Positions 43,337 through 51,981 of a DNA stretch of 64,000 nt are shown here, in pieces. The number at the start of each line of letters is the position of its first letter. The stretch's first letter is position 1. The position numbers were made by a program, and so were the translations under genes. The notes beneath the pieces are model-generated. The model saw only the letters and a program-made list of their open reading frames with translations. It made no database searches and was not told the DNA's origin. The DNA comes from Qipengyuania intermedia (GTDB taxonomy: Bacteria; Pseudomonadota; Alphaproteobacteria; Sphingomonadales; Sphingomonadaceae): positions 620,001-684,000 of the forward strand of contig NZ_JAIGNS010000001.1 in NCBI RefSeq assembly GCF_019711615.1, written 5' to 3'.

Positions 43337-45426
43337 GCGCGCTCTGCCTGTGCAACCGAATCGCTCGCGCGCAAGGCACTCAATATCCGCGTGAGGTGGG
43401 CGAGATCCTGCACTTCCAGATCGACTTCATAAGTCGTGAACGGATGGTCGAGCTGCACCTGCTCAAGGCTTTTCACGTTCACCACATTCTTGGCAAAAAT
43501 ACCCGCCATCTCGGCCAATGTACCCGGACGGTCGTACAAGGTCACCCGGAGGCGGCCCACAGCACCTCGGGAGCGTTTGCCCCACGACAGGTCAAGCCAA
43601 TCGGTGTCGATCCCGCTCGCCAGCTCATGACAGTCGATGGCGTGCACCTCGACGCCTTCGTTGGGCTTGCGAATGCCGACGATGCGGTCGCCCGGCACTG
43701 GGTGACAGCATTCGGCGAGCTTGTAGCCGACGCCCGGAGTGAGTCCCCGGATAGACAACGACTTGCCGCTGCGCAGCCATTCGGCATCGTCATCGGCCAG
43801 CCCTTCCGTACTGCCCGGAACCAGCGCCTCCATGACCTCGCGATCGGCGATCTTGGCCGAGCCGATCGCGTAATAGAGGTCGTCTTCCTCCTCCATATCG
43901 AGACGCGCGAGCGCTGCACGCAGGGCCTTCTTGCCGATCTTTGCCGGCACGCGGGAGGCGATCTCGTCATAGAGTTTCTGACCGATATCGGCGACTTCGG
44001 CGCGTTCCTTCAGGCGAACGGCACGGCGGATCGCAGCGCGCGCCTTGCCCGTCACGACGAAACCGAGCCAGCTCATCTGCGGCTCCGCGTTCTTACCCTT
44101 CAGGATTTCGACCACATCGCCATTATTAAGCTGAGTGCGCAGCGGCATGTGGCGGCCGTTGATTTTTGCGCCCACTGTTTGCGCGCCGAGATCCGTATGG
44201 ACGGCGAATGCGAAATCGACCGCCGTCGAACCCTTGGGCAGCTGGAACAATGCGCCCTTCGGGGTGAAGGCGAAAATACGATCCTGGTAGATCGCCATTC
44301 GCGTGTGCTCGAGCAGCTCTTCGGGATCGTGGCTGGCATCTACGATCTCGATCAGGTCGCGCAGCCAGCCGACCTGGCCGTCAGGCTTGTCGCCCTGCTT
44401 GTAGGCCCAGTGCGCGGCTAGACCGAATTCGTTGGTCTGGTGCATTTCTCGCGTGCGGATCTGCACTTCCACGCGCATCGACTTGCCATAGATTAGCGAG
44501 GTATGGAGACTGCGATAACCGTTGGTCTTCGGCGTAGAAATGTAATCTTTGAAGCGGCCCGGGAGGAACTGCCACGTCGTGTGCAATACCCCCATCGCAC
44601 GGTAGCAGTCGGCCACATTGTCCGTGATGATGCGGAAGGCCATGATGTCAGTGACCTGTTCGAAGGACACGTGGCGTTCGGCCATCTTGCGCCAGATCGA
44701 GTAAGGATGCTTTTCGCGGCCCGAAACCTCCACCGTCAGGCCTGCCTCCGCCAGCGCGTGCTTCATGTCGAGCGCAATTGCATCGACCTGTCCGCCGTCC
44801 TCCTTCCTGATCTGGTCGAGCCGTTGGGTGATCGTTTCGTAGGCTTCCGGTTCGAGTTGTTCGAACGCCAGCATCTGCATTTCGCGCATGTATTCGTACA
44901 TGCCGACCCGCTCTGCGAGCGGCGCGTAGATATCCATCGTCTCGCGCGCGATGCGCTGGCGCTTTTCCGGCTTCTTGATGAAGTGCAGGGTGCGCATGTT
45001 GTGCAGCCGGTCGCCCAGCTTGACGAGCAAAACACGAATATCCTCGCTCATGGCGAGCAGGAACTTGCGCAGGTTTTCGGCAGCCCTCTCATTTTCGGGC
45101 ATCTGCTCGATCTTGGAAAGCTTGGTTACACCGTCGACCAGCCGCGCAACGTCGCCGCCGAAATTCGCCTCGATATCGTCGATCGTGGCGAGCGTATCCT
45201 CCACCGTATCGTGCAGCAGCGCGGTTGCGATAGTTTCCTGGTCAAGCTGCAGGTCGGTCATCAAACCTGCGACTTCGACCGGGTGGCTGAAGTACGGATC
45301 GCCGCTCGCCCGGGTCTGTGTGCCATGCTTCTGCACGGTATAGACATAGGCGCGGTTGAGCATCGCCTCGTCGGCGTCGGGGTCGTATTCCTTGACCCGT
45401 TCAACAAGTTCGTACTGTCGCAGCAT
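43333..45426 (-). CDS. Bifunctional (p)ppGpp synthetase/hydrolase (RelA/SpoT homologue)
   Basis: 697 residues, the sole Rsh-type gene here. HD hydrolase domain at 1-190 is intact (YFSHPVEV, HDTVEDT with His72-Asp73, RLHNMRT). The synthetase domain (about 220-350) carries the RFKD motif in GRFKDYISTPKTNGYRSLHT, the form found in bifunctional enzymes, and EVQIRT. TGS domain about 385-445 (FTPKGALFQLPKGSTAVDFA), then a Cys-rich conserved segment (LAECCHPVPGDRIVG) and a C-terminal ACT domain (LYDRPGTLAEMAGIFA). It makes and removes the stringent-response alarmone. Followed by an overlapping VOC gene. Confidence 0.95.
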   Translation of the reverse strand: MLRQYELVERVKEYDPDADEAMLNRAYVYTVQKHGTQTRASGDPYFSHPVEVAGLMTDLQLDQETIATALLHDTVEDTLATIDDIEANFGGDVARLVDGVTKLSKIEQMPENERAAENLRKFLLAMSEDIRVLLVKLGDRLHNMRTLHFIKKPEKRQRIARETMDIYAPLAERVGMYEYMREMQMLAFEQLEPEAYETITQRLDQIRKEDGGQVDAIALDMKHALAEAGLTVEVSGREKHPYSIWRKMAERHVSFEQVTDIMAFRIITDNVADCYRAMGVLHTTWQFLPGRFKDYISTPKTNGYRSLHTSLIYGKSMRVEVQIRTREMHQTNEFGLAAHWAYKQGDKPDGQVGWLRDLIEIVDASHDPEELLEHTRMAIYQDRIFAFTPKGALFQLPKGSTAVDFAFAVHTDLGAQTVGAKINGRHMPLRTQLNNGDVVEILKGKNAEPQMSWLGFVVTGKARAAIRRAVRLKERAEVADIGQKLYDEIASRVPAKIGKKALRAALARLDMEEEDDLYYAIGSAKIADREVMEALVPGSTEGLADDDAEWLRSGKSLSIRGLTPGVGYKLAECCHPVPGDRIVGIRKPNEGVEVHAIDCHELASGIDTDWLDLSWGKRSRGAVGRLRVTLYDRPGTLAEMAGIFAKNVVNVKSLEQVQLDHPFTTYEVDLEVQDLAHLTRILSALRASDSVAQAERA

Positions 45427-45476
45427 CTCGGCTCACACGATGTGGCGAAAGCCTGCTGCAATGCAACGCAAAAATC

Positions 45477-46460
45477 CTACAGACGGGGTTCGAGTGCCTC
45501 GATGAAGGGTGCGGGCTGGTCCAGCCGGAAGGCGATCCTTCGTACCTCGCGCGATTTCCCGAACAGGCCGGCATGCCGGATGGGCGTTCGCAGGCGCATG
45601 ATGATATTGGGATGCGAGTACAGCGCAGCGTTGAGGACATCCGCACGATCTGCCTCGGCCTTGGTAATCGAAGCTTCCAACTCTTCGATTGCATCGATCG
45701 GGACACGCAGGTCGATCAGCAATCCTGCGCGGACATGCACGCAATCCCCGTCCAGCAAGATCGGATAGAGCCGGAATCCCTTCATCAGCGCGATGAGGAA
45801 CAGCGCGCCCCAGATGCCGAGCGCAAGCAGCACGAGCGCCGCAAGACGGCTCCAGTGACTGACGAGAAGATCGACGACGACGATCTCGATCAGTTGCAGG
45901 ACGAGGAAAGCCGCGATCATCGGGTTAATCACGCGGTGATAGGCAAAGCCTTGCGCGCCTTCGGGCACATGCGGCCGCGCGCCCCACTTGAAGAGTGCCA
46001 GGCGTATCATGCTGCTTTCGAACATTGCGAAACGGACGAGATTGGCTGGCAATACCTGGCACGCCGCCAATTCGGCGGATCCGGTGCGACGATAAGTGCG
46101 CAGCGCATCGGCAGCGCTCCACCCGAGGTAAGCGATCACCGTCAGCGCCATCGCGAGCACGATCGCCCGCATGTCGAGCAAAGCCTCCCGCACCGGGCCT
46201 GCGGCAGCCACTGTCGCGACGATGCAGCCTGCTGCGATCGTGCCCAAGAGGACCCTCAGCCCGGGACGGTTCTTGGGGGCCCTGGCAATCGCGGCCAAGG
46301 TCAGCGCATCGGCGGCAATCCACAGAAACAACAGTGCTGCGGTGCGCGGATGGCGCGCGGCGAGATCGCTATGGGTAGCAAGGCGAGCAGCGAGAATGGC
46401 CAGCAGCGGAGCGAGCAGGATCGCGATCGGGGCAAGACGGGCGGAAAGGCTTGCGGTCAT
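45477..46460 (-). CDS. Multi-pass membrane protein of unknown function
   Basis: 327 residues. About six membrane helices: APIAILLAPLLAILAARL, AALLFLWIAADALTLAAIA, LGTIAAGCIVATVAAAG, AIVLAMALTVIAYLGW, MIAAFLVLQLIEIVVVDLL and LAALVLLALGIWGALFLIAL. A soluble C-terminal domain (about 240-327) follows: LRVPIDAIEELEASITKAEAD and NIIMRLRTPIRHAG, resembling a membrane-anchored PH/bPH-type segment. ATG 46460 has GGGAG about eight bases upstream. Lies 50 bp from the start of rsh on the same strand. No family name is assigned. Confidence 0.7.
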   Translation of the reverse strand: MTASLSARLAPIAILLAPLLAILAARLATHSDLAARHPRTAALLFLWIAADALTLAAIARAPKNRPGLRVLLGTIAAGCIVATVAAAGPVREALLDMRAIVLAMALTVIAYLGWSAADALRTYRRTGSAELAACQVLPANLVRFAMFESSMIRLALFKWGARPHVPEGAQGFAYHRVINPMIAAFLVLQLIEIVVVDLLVSHWSRLAALVLLALGIWGALFLIALMKGFRLYPILLDGDCVHVRAGLLIDLRVPIDAIEELEASITKAEADRADVLNAALYSHPNIIMRLRTPIRHAGLFGKSREVRRIAFRLDQPAPFIEALEPRL

Positions 46461-46547
46461 TGCGCTTCTCCCTGTTACCCGCTGCCTAATCGTTGTTGAT
46501 GGTCCGCTCAATGGCGTTGGCTGCACCGCCGCGTGCAGCGGATGCAA

Positions 46548-48446
46548 TCAGTCCGCTGCCATTACCCGGTCCACTCCCGCACGTGTCACCGCGTGATAGG
46601 TGTCGTGGGTCTTTGCATAGATGCGCTGCGCGATAGGCCGCCCCCAATCGCCCTGGTCCCAGAGAACGCCGAAAAGCGGGCGAACGAACTTGGCGCGCCC
46701 GACCCGGGCAAGGAATTCTTCTGCAAGGGGCACGGCAGGCGCGTATCGGTTTTCCAGCGCCATCTCGAGCCAGAGGAAAAGGATTTCGTTATTGCCCGTA
46801 TCCGACAGGCCGAGGCTGGCATCCAGCTCTGCAAGCTGCTCGGCAGAGAGCGTAGCAGGCAAATTGTCGAGGAAGCGCATTTGCTCGGCTGCGGTCCAGT
46901 TCGGATAGGCGGTCGGGATCGTCCGTCTATCGGCATAGGCTGCCACGGCCGCGTCAACCTCGGCGAATGCTGCCGGATCGGGTTTCGCCACATTCGACGG
47001 CAGGCCTGGGGCAAAGATCCAGTCTCGGAGCATCAGCGCCTGTGCCTCTGCCTCGGACGCTACGAGGTTCTGCATCATGTCTTCGTAGAACATCTCGCTT
47101 GTGGCGGGTTGGAAAGCATGGTTGTCGAACCATTGGCGCAGCCACGCATCGAAGCGCTCGCGCCCGACAATGCGCTCGACCGTCCGCAGGAAGAATGCGC
47201 CTTTGTCATAGGCGATCGCGCTGCCCAGCTCGTACCCGCCATCGGTGCTGAGAGCCGTGCCAGGAGCGTCATTGCCGACCTCGCCCAGTACCTCCTGTAT
47301 GTTGGCGTACATCAGCGCAGCCTCCTGCTCGGCCCGCTTCTTGCCGTACACTGCCTCGACGATGCGGTTCTCGAAATAGGTGGTGACACCTTCGTTCAGC
47401 CAGCTGTCGCCCCAGACCGCATTGGTCACGAGATTACCTGACCAGCTATGGGCCAGTTCGTGTGCAACGAGACCGTTGTTCGAGCGGTCGCCCGCGATGA
47501 AGGTCGGGGTGAGAAAGGTCATTACCGGGTTTTCCATACCCCCGTAAGGGAAGGCAGGCGGCAGGACGATCATGTCGTAGCGGCCCCAGCGATACTCGCC
47601 GTACAGCTCTTCCGCAGCGACGACCATTTCCTCGGTGTCGCCGACTTCGGCGTGGGCGCGCGGCAGGACCGTAGGCTCTGCCCAGACGCCCGTACGCGGT
47701 CCGATCGCACGAAAGTCGATGTCCCCTGCCGCAATCGCGATGAGGTAGGGCGGTACCGGTTTGTCCATTATGAAGCGGAATGCACGGCGGCCATCGCCCA
47801 AGTCTTCCGGTTCGCCCTGCGCCACCCCGCTCATCACCACGTCGAGCGGCTTGGGCGCGATGATCCGGGCTTCCCAGGTTTGGCGGATACCGGGGCTGTC
47901 CTGCGTCGGGATCCAGGTGCGATTGAGGATCGCCTGGCCCTGGCTGAAGAGGAAAGGATACTCACCGCCGGCGGTTTGTTCGGGCGAAAGCCATTGGAGC
48001 GCCTCGGCATCCGCAGGTGCCATGTAATGGATGCGAACGTTGCGTACGCCGTTGAGCATCACGATCAGCGGAGCGCCCTTGCCTCCTTCTTCGACCTGCT
48101 CACCGATTTCAAATGTCAGGTCGCGGCCAACGTGATCCGTAACGCGCGAGATTTCGAGACCGTTGGTGTCGAGCACCAATCTTTCCTCACCGGGATCGGC
48201 AAGGATGCGAAGATCTGCGGTTCCACCGACGCGCTTCGCCGCGAAATCGAGCGCGAGATCGAGCGCAACATGCGTAACGCGAGCCTTTTCGGGCTCTGCA
48301 TAGGTGAGATTGTCCTGCGCCTCCGGCGTGGTGAGGATTGGTGCCACCATCGGCTCCGTGACGATCGGCATGCCGTCATGCACTTCCATCGTGGTGCAGG
48401 CCGAAGTGGCGAGAAGGATGGCGATGCCGGATGCAAGGCGTTGCAT
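46548..48446 (-). CDS. M1-family metallopeptidase (leukotriene A4 hydrolase-like), lipoprotein
   Basis: 632 residues. Signal peptide with lipobox LLATSAC (Cys at about 17), so attached to a membrane in the periplasm. Zinc site HELAHSWSG (His329, Glu330, His333) with the third ligand Glu352 in WLNEGVTTYFE; substrate-N-terminus motif GGMEN at 302-306. C-terminal helical domain (about 465-632) matches the LTA4H C-domain. It would trim amino acids from peptide N-termini. Divergent from the GH16 gene over a 180-bp region. Confidence 0.92.
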   Translation of the reverse strand: MQRLASGIAILLATSACTTMEVHDGMPIVTEPMVAPILTTPEAQDNLTYAEPEKARVTHVALDLALDFAAKRVGGTADLRILADPGEERLVLDTNGLEISRVTDHVGRDLTFEIGEQVEEGGKGAPLIVMLNGVRNVRIHYMAPADAEALQWLSPEQTAGGEYPFLFSQGQAILNRTWIPTQDSPGIRQTWEARIIAPKPLDVVMSGVAQGEPEDLGDGRRAFRFIMDKPVPPYLIAIAAGDIDFRAIGPRTGVWAEPTVLPRAHAEVGDTEEMVVAAEELYGEYRWGRYDMIVLPPAFPYGGMENPVMTFLTPTFIAGDRSNNGLVAHELAHSWSGNLVTNAVWGDSWLNEGVTTYFENRIVEAVYGKKRAEQEAALMYANIQEVLGEVGNDAPGTALSTDGGYELGSAIAYDKGAFFLRTVERIVGRERFDAWLRQWFDNHAFQPATSEMFYEDMMQNLVASEAEAQALMLRDWIFAPGLPSNVAKPDPAAFAEVDAAVAAYADRRTIPTAYPNWTAAEQMRFLDNLPATLSAEQLAELDASLGLSDTGNNEILFLWLEMALENRYAPAVPLAEEFLARVGRAKFVRPLFGVLWDQGDWGRPIAQRIYAKTHDTYHAVTRAGVDRVMAAD

Positions 48447-48592
48447 GGTTGTCTCTCCGAAGAAGGTGCGCCCGCTTGGGTTTGGGCGTGTATTTCAAAT
48501 CCTTGCGCCCTATCCACGATCCCGGCACAGCTTTCCACCCCGCGCACTGAATTCGTAAGCACGGGGCTCGCAAAAGGCACTCAATCGCGTAT

Positions 48593-48606
48593 TGTGAACG
48601 TTATCA
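48593..48606. promoter_or_regulatory. Possible LacI-type operator upstream of the GH16 gene
   Basis: TGTGAACGTTATCA is an imperfect palindrome around a central CG (five of seven pairs match), the form expected for LacI-family operators. It ends 20 bases before the GH16 start codon. No LacI gene is in the window. Confidence 0.3.
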
Positions 48607-48626
48607 GAATTCTCGGAGAGGCATTT

Positions 48627-49526
48627 ATGACCCGCCATTGGACCTTCGCACTCGCATCCGCCCTCGCGCTCGGCACCGCGCCGGCGGCACACGCGCATAA
48701 TCATGACGCGGGCGAGGCGCTGGCCCAGGCTCTTGCACCGGAGCGCGAGCTCATCTTCGCGGATGAATTCAACGACGGCGCGCTCGATCGCGACAAGTGG
48801 ATCGTCATCGGCCCCGATTTCTGGGTGAATAACGAACAGCAGGCATATATCGACGATCCGTCCGTCATCGCCTTCACCGGAGATGCTGCAGGCGCCGAAG
48901 GTGGCGCACTGGTCCTGCGCCCGGTCTTCAAGCCCGGCGCTGACACCAAGGCGGAACGCGACGCGCCGTTCGTTTCGGGCAGGATCGAGAGCCAGGGCAA
49001 GTTCGACTTCATGCATGGCCGGGCAGAAGCGCGCATCAAGCTTCCCGACAATGTCGGTGTCTGGCCTGCGTTCTGGCTGCTGGGCAACGACAAGTGGCCG
49101 GGAACGGGCGAAATCGACATCATGGAATATGTCGGCGAAAAGGACTGGATCGGCGTCGCCCTACACGGCCCCGGCTACTCGGGTGAAACGCCCATCGTGA
49201 ACAAGTTCTTCTTCCCAGAAGGCGTCGATGTCACCCAGTGGCACACCTATGCGGTCGAATGGACCGACACCCAGATCGATTTCCTGATCGACGATCACGT
49301 TCTTTATCGCGTCACAAAGCCCATGGTCGAAAACTATGGCGACTGGCGCTTCGACAACGAGAAGCACCTGATCCTGAACTTTGCCATGGGCGGCGCCTAT
49401 CCGTTCAAGACGAACCGTATCGAGGAGCCCTATCCCGGAATTCCCGCCGAAACGGTCGAAGCCGTGAAGCGTGGCGAAGTTGAAATGCTCGTCGACTGGG
49501 TGCGCGTTTACTCACCGGCCGAGTAG
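48627..49526 (+). CDS. Secreted glycoside hydrolase family 16 protein
   Basis: 299 residues. Signal peptide MTRHWTFALASALALGTA ending AAHAH-N. GH16 beta-jellyroll with the catalytic motif EIDIME (Glu162, Asp164, Glu167) in GTGEIDIMEYVG, WPAFWLLGNDKWPG before it and WHTYAVEWTDTQIDFLIDD after. Such enzymes cleave beta-1,3/1,4-glucans, agarose or related algal galactans; the sequence alone does not fix the substrate, though a marine polysaccharide is plausible. ATG 48627 has CGGAGAGG seven bases upstream. Its stop abuts the hemF stop (no gap). Confidence 0.9.
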   Translation: MTRHWTFALASALALGTAPAAHAHNHDAGEALAQALAPERELIFADEFNDGALDRDKWIVIGPDFWVNNEQQAYIDDPSVIAFTGDAAGAEGGALVLRPVFKPGADTKAERDAPFVSGRIESQGKFDFMHGRAEARIKLPDNVGVWPAFWLLGNDKWPGTGEIDIMEYVGEKDWIGVALHGPGYSGETPIVNKFFFPEGVDVTQWHTYAVEWTDTQIDFLIDDHVLYRVTKPMVENYGDWRFDNEKHLILNFAMGGAYPFKTNRIEEPYPGIPAETVEAVKRGEVEMLVDWVRVYSPAE

Positions 49527-50384
49527 TCAGCTCCACGTCGCCTCGGGCGGCAGGCTCATCAGGATGGCATCGATGTTGCCGCCCGTCTTGAGCCCGAAGA
49601 GTGTGCCCCTGTCGTAGACGAGATTGAATTCGGCATAGCGGCCGCGCCATTCGAGCTGCTGGCGCTTGTCCGCATCGTCGAATTCGCTGCCCATGCGCCG
49701 GCGCACCAGCTGAGGGAAAATGTCGAGGAAAGCTTCACCGACATCCTTCGTGAAAGCCAGATTGCGCTCGAACGCGGCGTCGTCTTCGCATTCCAGGTGG
49801 TCGTAGAAGATGCCCCCTACCCCGCGATGCACACCGCGGTGGGGAATGTAGAAATAATCGTCCGCCCACTTCTTGAACCGGTCGTAATAGGTCGGGTTAT
49901 GGGCGGCACAGGCAGCGCGAAAGCGGGCGTGGAAGTCCTCGGTATCCTCTTCATACGGCAGTGGAGGATTAAGGTCCGCTCCGCCGCCGAACCACGCCTT
50001 GCTGGTCGTCAGGAACCGCGTGTTCATGTGGACCGCCGGCACATGCGGATTGGCCATATGTGCGACGAGGCTGATGCCGGTCGCGGAGAAGCCGGGATTT
50101 TCGGCCGTCGCTCCGTTGATCGAACCGGCGAATTCCGGCGCGAAATTGCCCCGAACGGTGGAGACGTTCACGCCGACCTTCTCGAAGACCTTGCCTTTCA
50201 TAAGCCCGCGCATGCCGCCACCGGGATCGGCGTTGCCCTCCTCTTCGCGCTGCCAGTTATCGTACTGGAACTGCGCATCCGATCCGGCTTCTCGTTCGAT
50301 CGCTTCGAACTCGGCGCAAATGCGATCGCGCAGGGTTTCGAACCAGCTGCGTGCTGCTTGGATATTATCGGTCCAGTCGGTCAT
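49527..50384 (-). CDS. hemF: Oxygen-dependent coproporphyrinogen III oxidase
   Basis: 285 residues, full length. Converts coproporphyrinogen III to protoporphyrinogen IX with O2. Conserved blocks: GKVFEKVGVNVSTVRGNF, SLVAHMANPHVPAVHMNTRF, WFGGGADLNPPLPYEEDTEDF, FYIPHRGVHRGVGGIFYDHLE and EFNLVYDRGTLFGLKTGGN. Converges exactly with GH16 and is divergent from pdeM across 45 bp. Confidence 0.96.
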   Translation of the reverse strand: MTDWTDNIQAARSWFETLRDRICAEFEAIEREAGSDAQFQYDNWQREEEGNADPGGGMRGLMKGKVFEKVGVNVSTVRGNFAPEFAGSINGATAENPGFSATGISLVAHMANPHVPAVHMNTRFLTTSKAWFGGGADLNPPLPYEEDTEDFHARFRAACAAHNPTYYDRFKKWADDYFYIPHRGVHRGVGGIFYDHLECEDDAAFERNLAFTKDVGEAFLDIFPQLVRRRMGSEFDDADKRQQLEWRGRYAEFNLVYDRGTLFGLKTGGNIDAILMSLPPEATWS

Positions 50385-50429
50385 GCGAGAGGCCTTGCCA
50401 TTCGCAGGCAGCTACGGCAATAGCGGGCC

Positions 50430-51131
50430 ATGGTTCCCCTTTCGTTCGCTGGCGAGGAATGGCTCCTCACGGAGGGTCGTGCGCTCTATTGGCCGCGCGA
50501 GCGTGCGCTGCTGGTCGCCGACCTGCACCTCGAAAAGGGCAGCTTTTTCGCTGGGCACGGCCAGATGATACCGCCCTATGATAGCCGCGAGACGCTTGAG
50601 CGGGTGGCGCTGGCCATCCGCGAGACCGGCGCGCGGCGGGTCATCACGCTGGGCGACAACTTCCACGATTCGCAAGGCTCCGCTCGGCTCGAACCGCACG
50701 CCTGCGGCATGCTGGAAGCCCTCACCAAGGCCGTCGACTGGGTCTGGATCACCGGCAACCACGATCCCGACATGGAGGCACGGTGCGGCGGCACGCTAGT
50801 CGAAGAGATCGAGATCAACGGCACAATCCTGCGCCACCGCGCCAAGAAGGGCGAGACCCGACCGGAGCTTTCCGGCCACTACCACCCGCGCCTGCAAGTA
50901 AAGGTGCGCCAGCGGATGATCCGCCGACCGTGCGCCGTTGTCAGCGCCAATGAAGGCGCCGACGGAAAACCCAGTGGGCGAATGATTCTCCCCGCCTTCG
51001 GCGCTTACACCGGCGGTATGAACGCGGCAGACCCGGCCATCCTGAAGGCGCTGCAACCTGCAGAGCGCATCGATGCCGTGGTTCCGGCGAAAGGCAAACT
51101 GGCCCGTTTCCCGCTTTGGAAAGCCGCGTAG
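50430..51131 (+). CDS. pdeM: PdeM-type metallophosphoesterase (ligase-associated DNA-repair endonuclease family)
   Basis: 233 residues. Calcineurin-like metal ligands are visible: VADLHLEKGSFF (D-x-H), TLGDNFHDSQGS (G-D), WITGNHDPD (G-N-H-D) and GHYHPRLQVKV (G-H-x-H). The ALLVADLHLEKGSFFA and ILPAFGAYTGGMNAADPA segments are typical of PdeM, which is often encoded with an Lhr-like helicase and a DNA ligase. Neither is present here, so this is a detached copy. Cytoplasmic. Confidence 0.85.
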   Translation: MVPLSFAGEEWLLTEGRALYWPRERALLVADLHLEKGSFFAGHGQMIPPYDSRETLERVALAIRETGARRVITLGDNFHDSQGSARLEPHACGMLEALTKAVDWVWITGNHDPDMEARCGGTLVEEIEINGTILRHRAKKGETRPELSGHYHPRLQVKVRQRMIRRPCAVVSANEGADGKPSGRMILPAFGAYTGGMNAADPAILKALQPAERIDAVVPAKGKLARFPLWKAA

Positions 51132-51207
51132 CTATCTCCACTAGCGGTTTGCGGTGTTTCACCCTACATAGCCACCACACAAATCGGCAGAATCAGGAGA
51201 ATGCCCC

Positions 51208-51750
51208 ATAGCCCGTCCACCCCGGCGCAGCATGCAAATGCCCGTGAAAAGCGGCCCGCGCTACGATAACATGATCAATGTCCCCAAGGTCCGCGTGATC
51301 GATCACGAAGGTGAGAACCTGGGGGTGATGTACACCCGCGAAGCGACCGAGCAGGCCAACGAACTGGGCCTCAACCTCGTCGAAGTGAGCCCCAATGCGG
51401 ACCCGCCGGTGTGCAAGTTCCTCGATGTCGGCAAATATCGCTACGAGGCGCAGAAGAAGGCGAACCTCGCACGCAAGACGCAGAAGACCCAGGACATCAA
51501 AGAGGTCAAGATGCGCCCGAACATCGATACGCACGACTATGACGTGAAGATGCGTAACGTCGTGAAGTTCATCGAAAACGGCGACAAGGTGAAGTGCACG
51601 CTGCGTTTCCGTGGCCGCGAAATGGCGCACCAGCAGTTGGGCATGGACCTGCTCAACCGCGTGCGCGACGACGTGGAAGAGATCGCGAAGGTGGAAAGTT
51701 TCCCGCGTCTCGAAGGGCGCCAAATGCTGATGGTGCTGGCTCCCAAGTAA
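51208..51750 (+). CDS. infC: Translation initiation factor IF-3, apparently initiated at AUA
   Basis: 180 residues when begun at ATA 51208. That start gives the N-terminus (M)[18 protein letters not shown], a form I recall for sphingomonad IF-3, and AGGAGA lies eight bases upstream. ATG 51232, usually picked by gene callers, would trim eight residues and has no ribosome site. N-domain: [20 protein letters not shown]; linker lysine-rich ([19 protein letters not shown]); C-domain: [21 protein letters not shown] and [20 protein letters not shown]-3 rejects non-AUG starts, so AUA would allow autoregulation, as with AUU in E. coli infC. Followed by an intrinsic terminator, not by rpmI-rplT. Confidence 0.93.
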   Translation: MARPPRRSMQMPVKSGPRYDNMINVPKVRVIDHEGENLGVMYTREATEQANELGLNLVEVSPNADPPVCKFLDVGKYRYEAQKKANLARKTQKTQDIKEVKMRPNIDTHDYDVKMRNVVKFIENGDKVKCTLRFRGREMAHQQLGMDLLNRVRDDVEEIAKVESFPRLEGRQMLMVLAPK

Positions 51751-51774
51751 GCCTGTCCGATAACCGGTTCTACG

Positions 51775-51812
51775 AAGGCGGGGCGTCACATGGTGATTGC
51801 CCCGCCTTTTTG
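51775..51812 (+). terminator. Intrinsic terminator of infC
   Basis: AAGGCGGGGC (51775-51784) pairs perfectly with GCCCCGCCTT (51799-51808); the loop holds an inner TCAC/GTGA pairing. The transcript then continues TTTGG. It starts 24 bases after the infC stop. Confidence 0.85.
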
Positions 51813-51981
51813 GTTCCGAAGAGATTGCTGACCACGAACGTCGCCTATGCTTCGACGAAAAGCATCGGTTCATCGGCAAGCCACATGGCTTTGTTATTAC
51901 AGAGCCTTGTATTGTCCGGGGGACCTTAGGCGCATCGCTACGTATAGAACGCAGCCATTGCTATTTTGACAGGGATTGACC

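Noticed and set aside
47448-48626. Long in-frame extension before the GH16 signal peptide
   Set aside because: Antisense to the M1 peptidase; the real protein begins at the signal peptide at 48627 with a good ribosome site.
51201-51269. ATG 51201 as the infC start
   Set aside because: It is in another frame and stops after 22 codons; spacing to AGGAGA is also too short.
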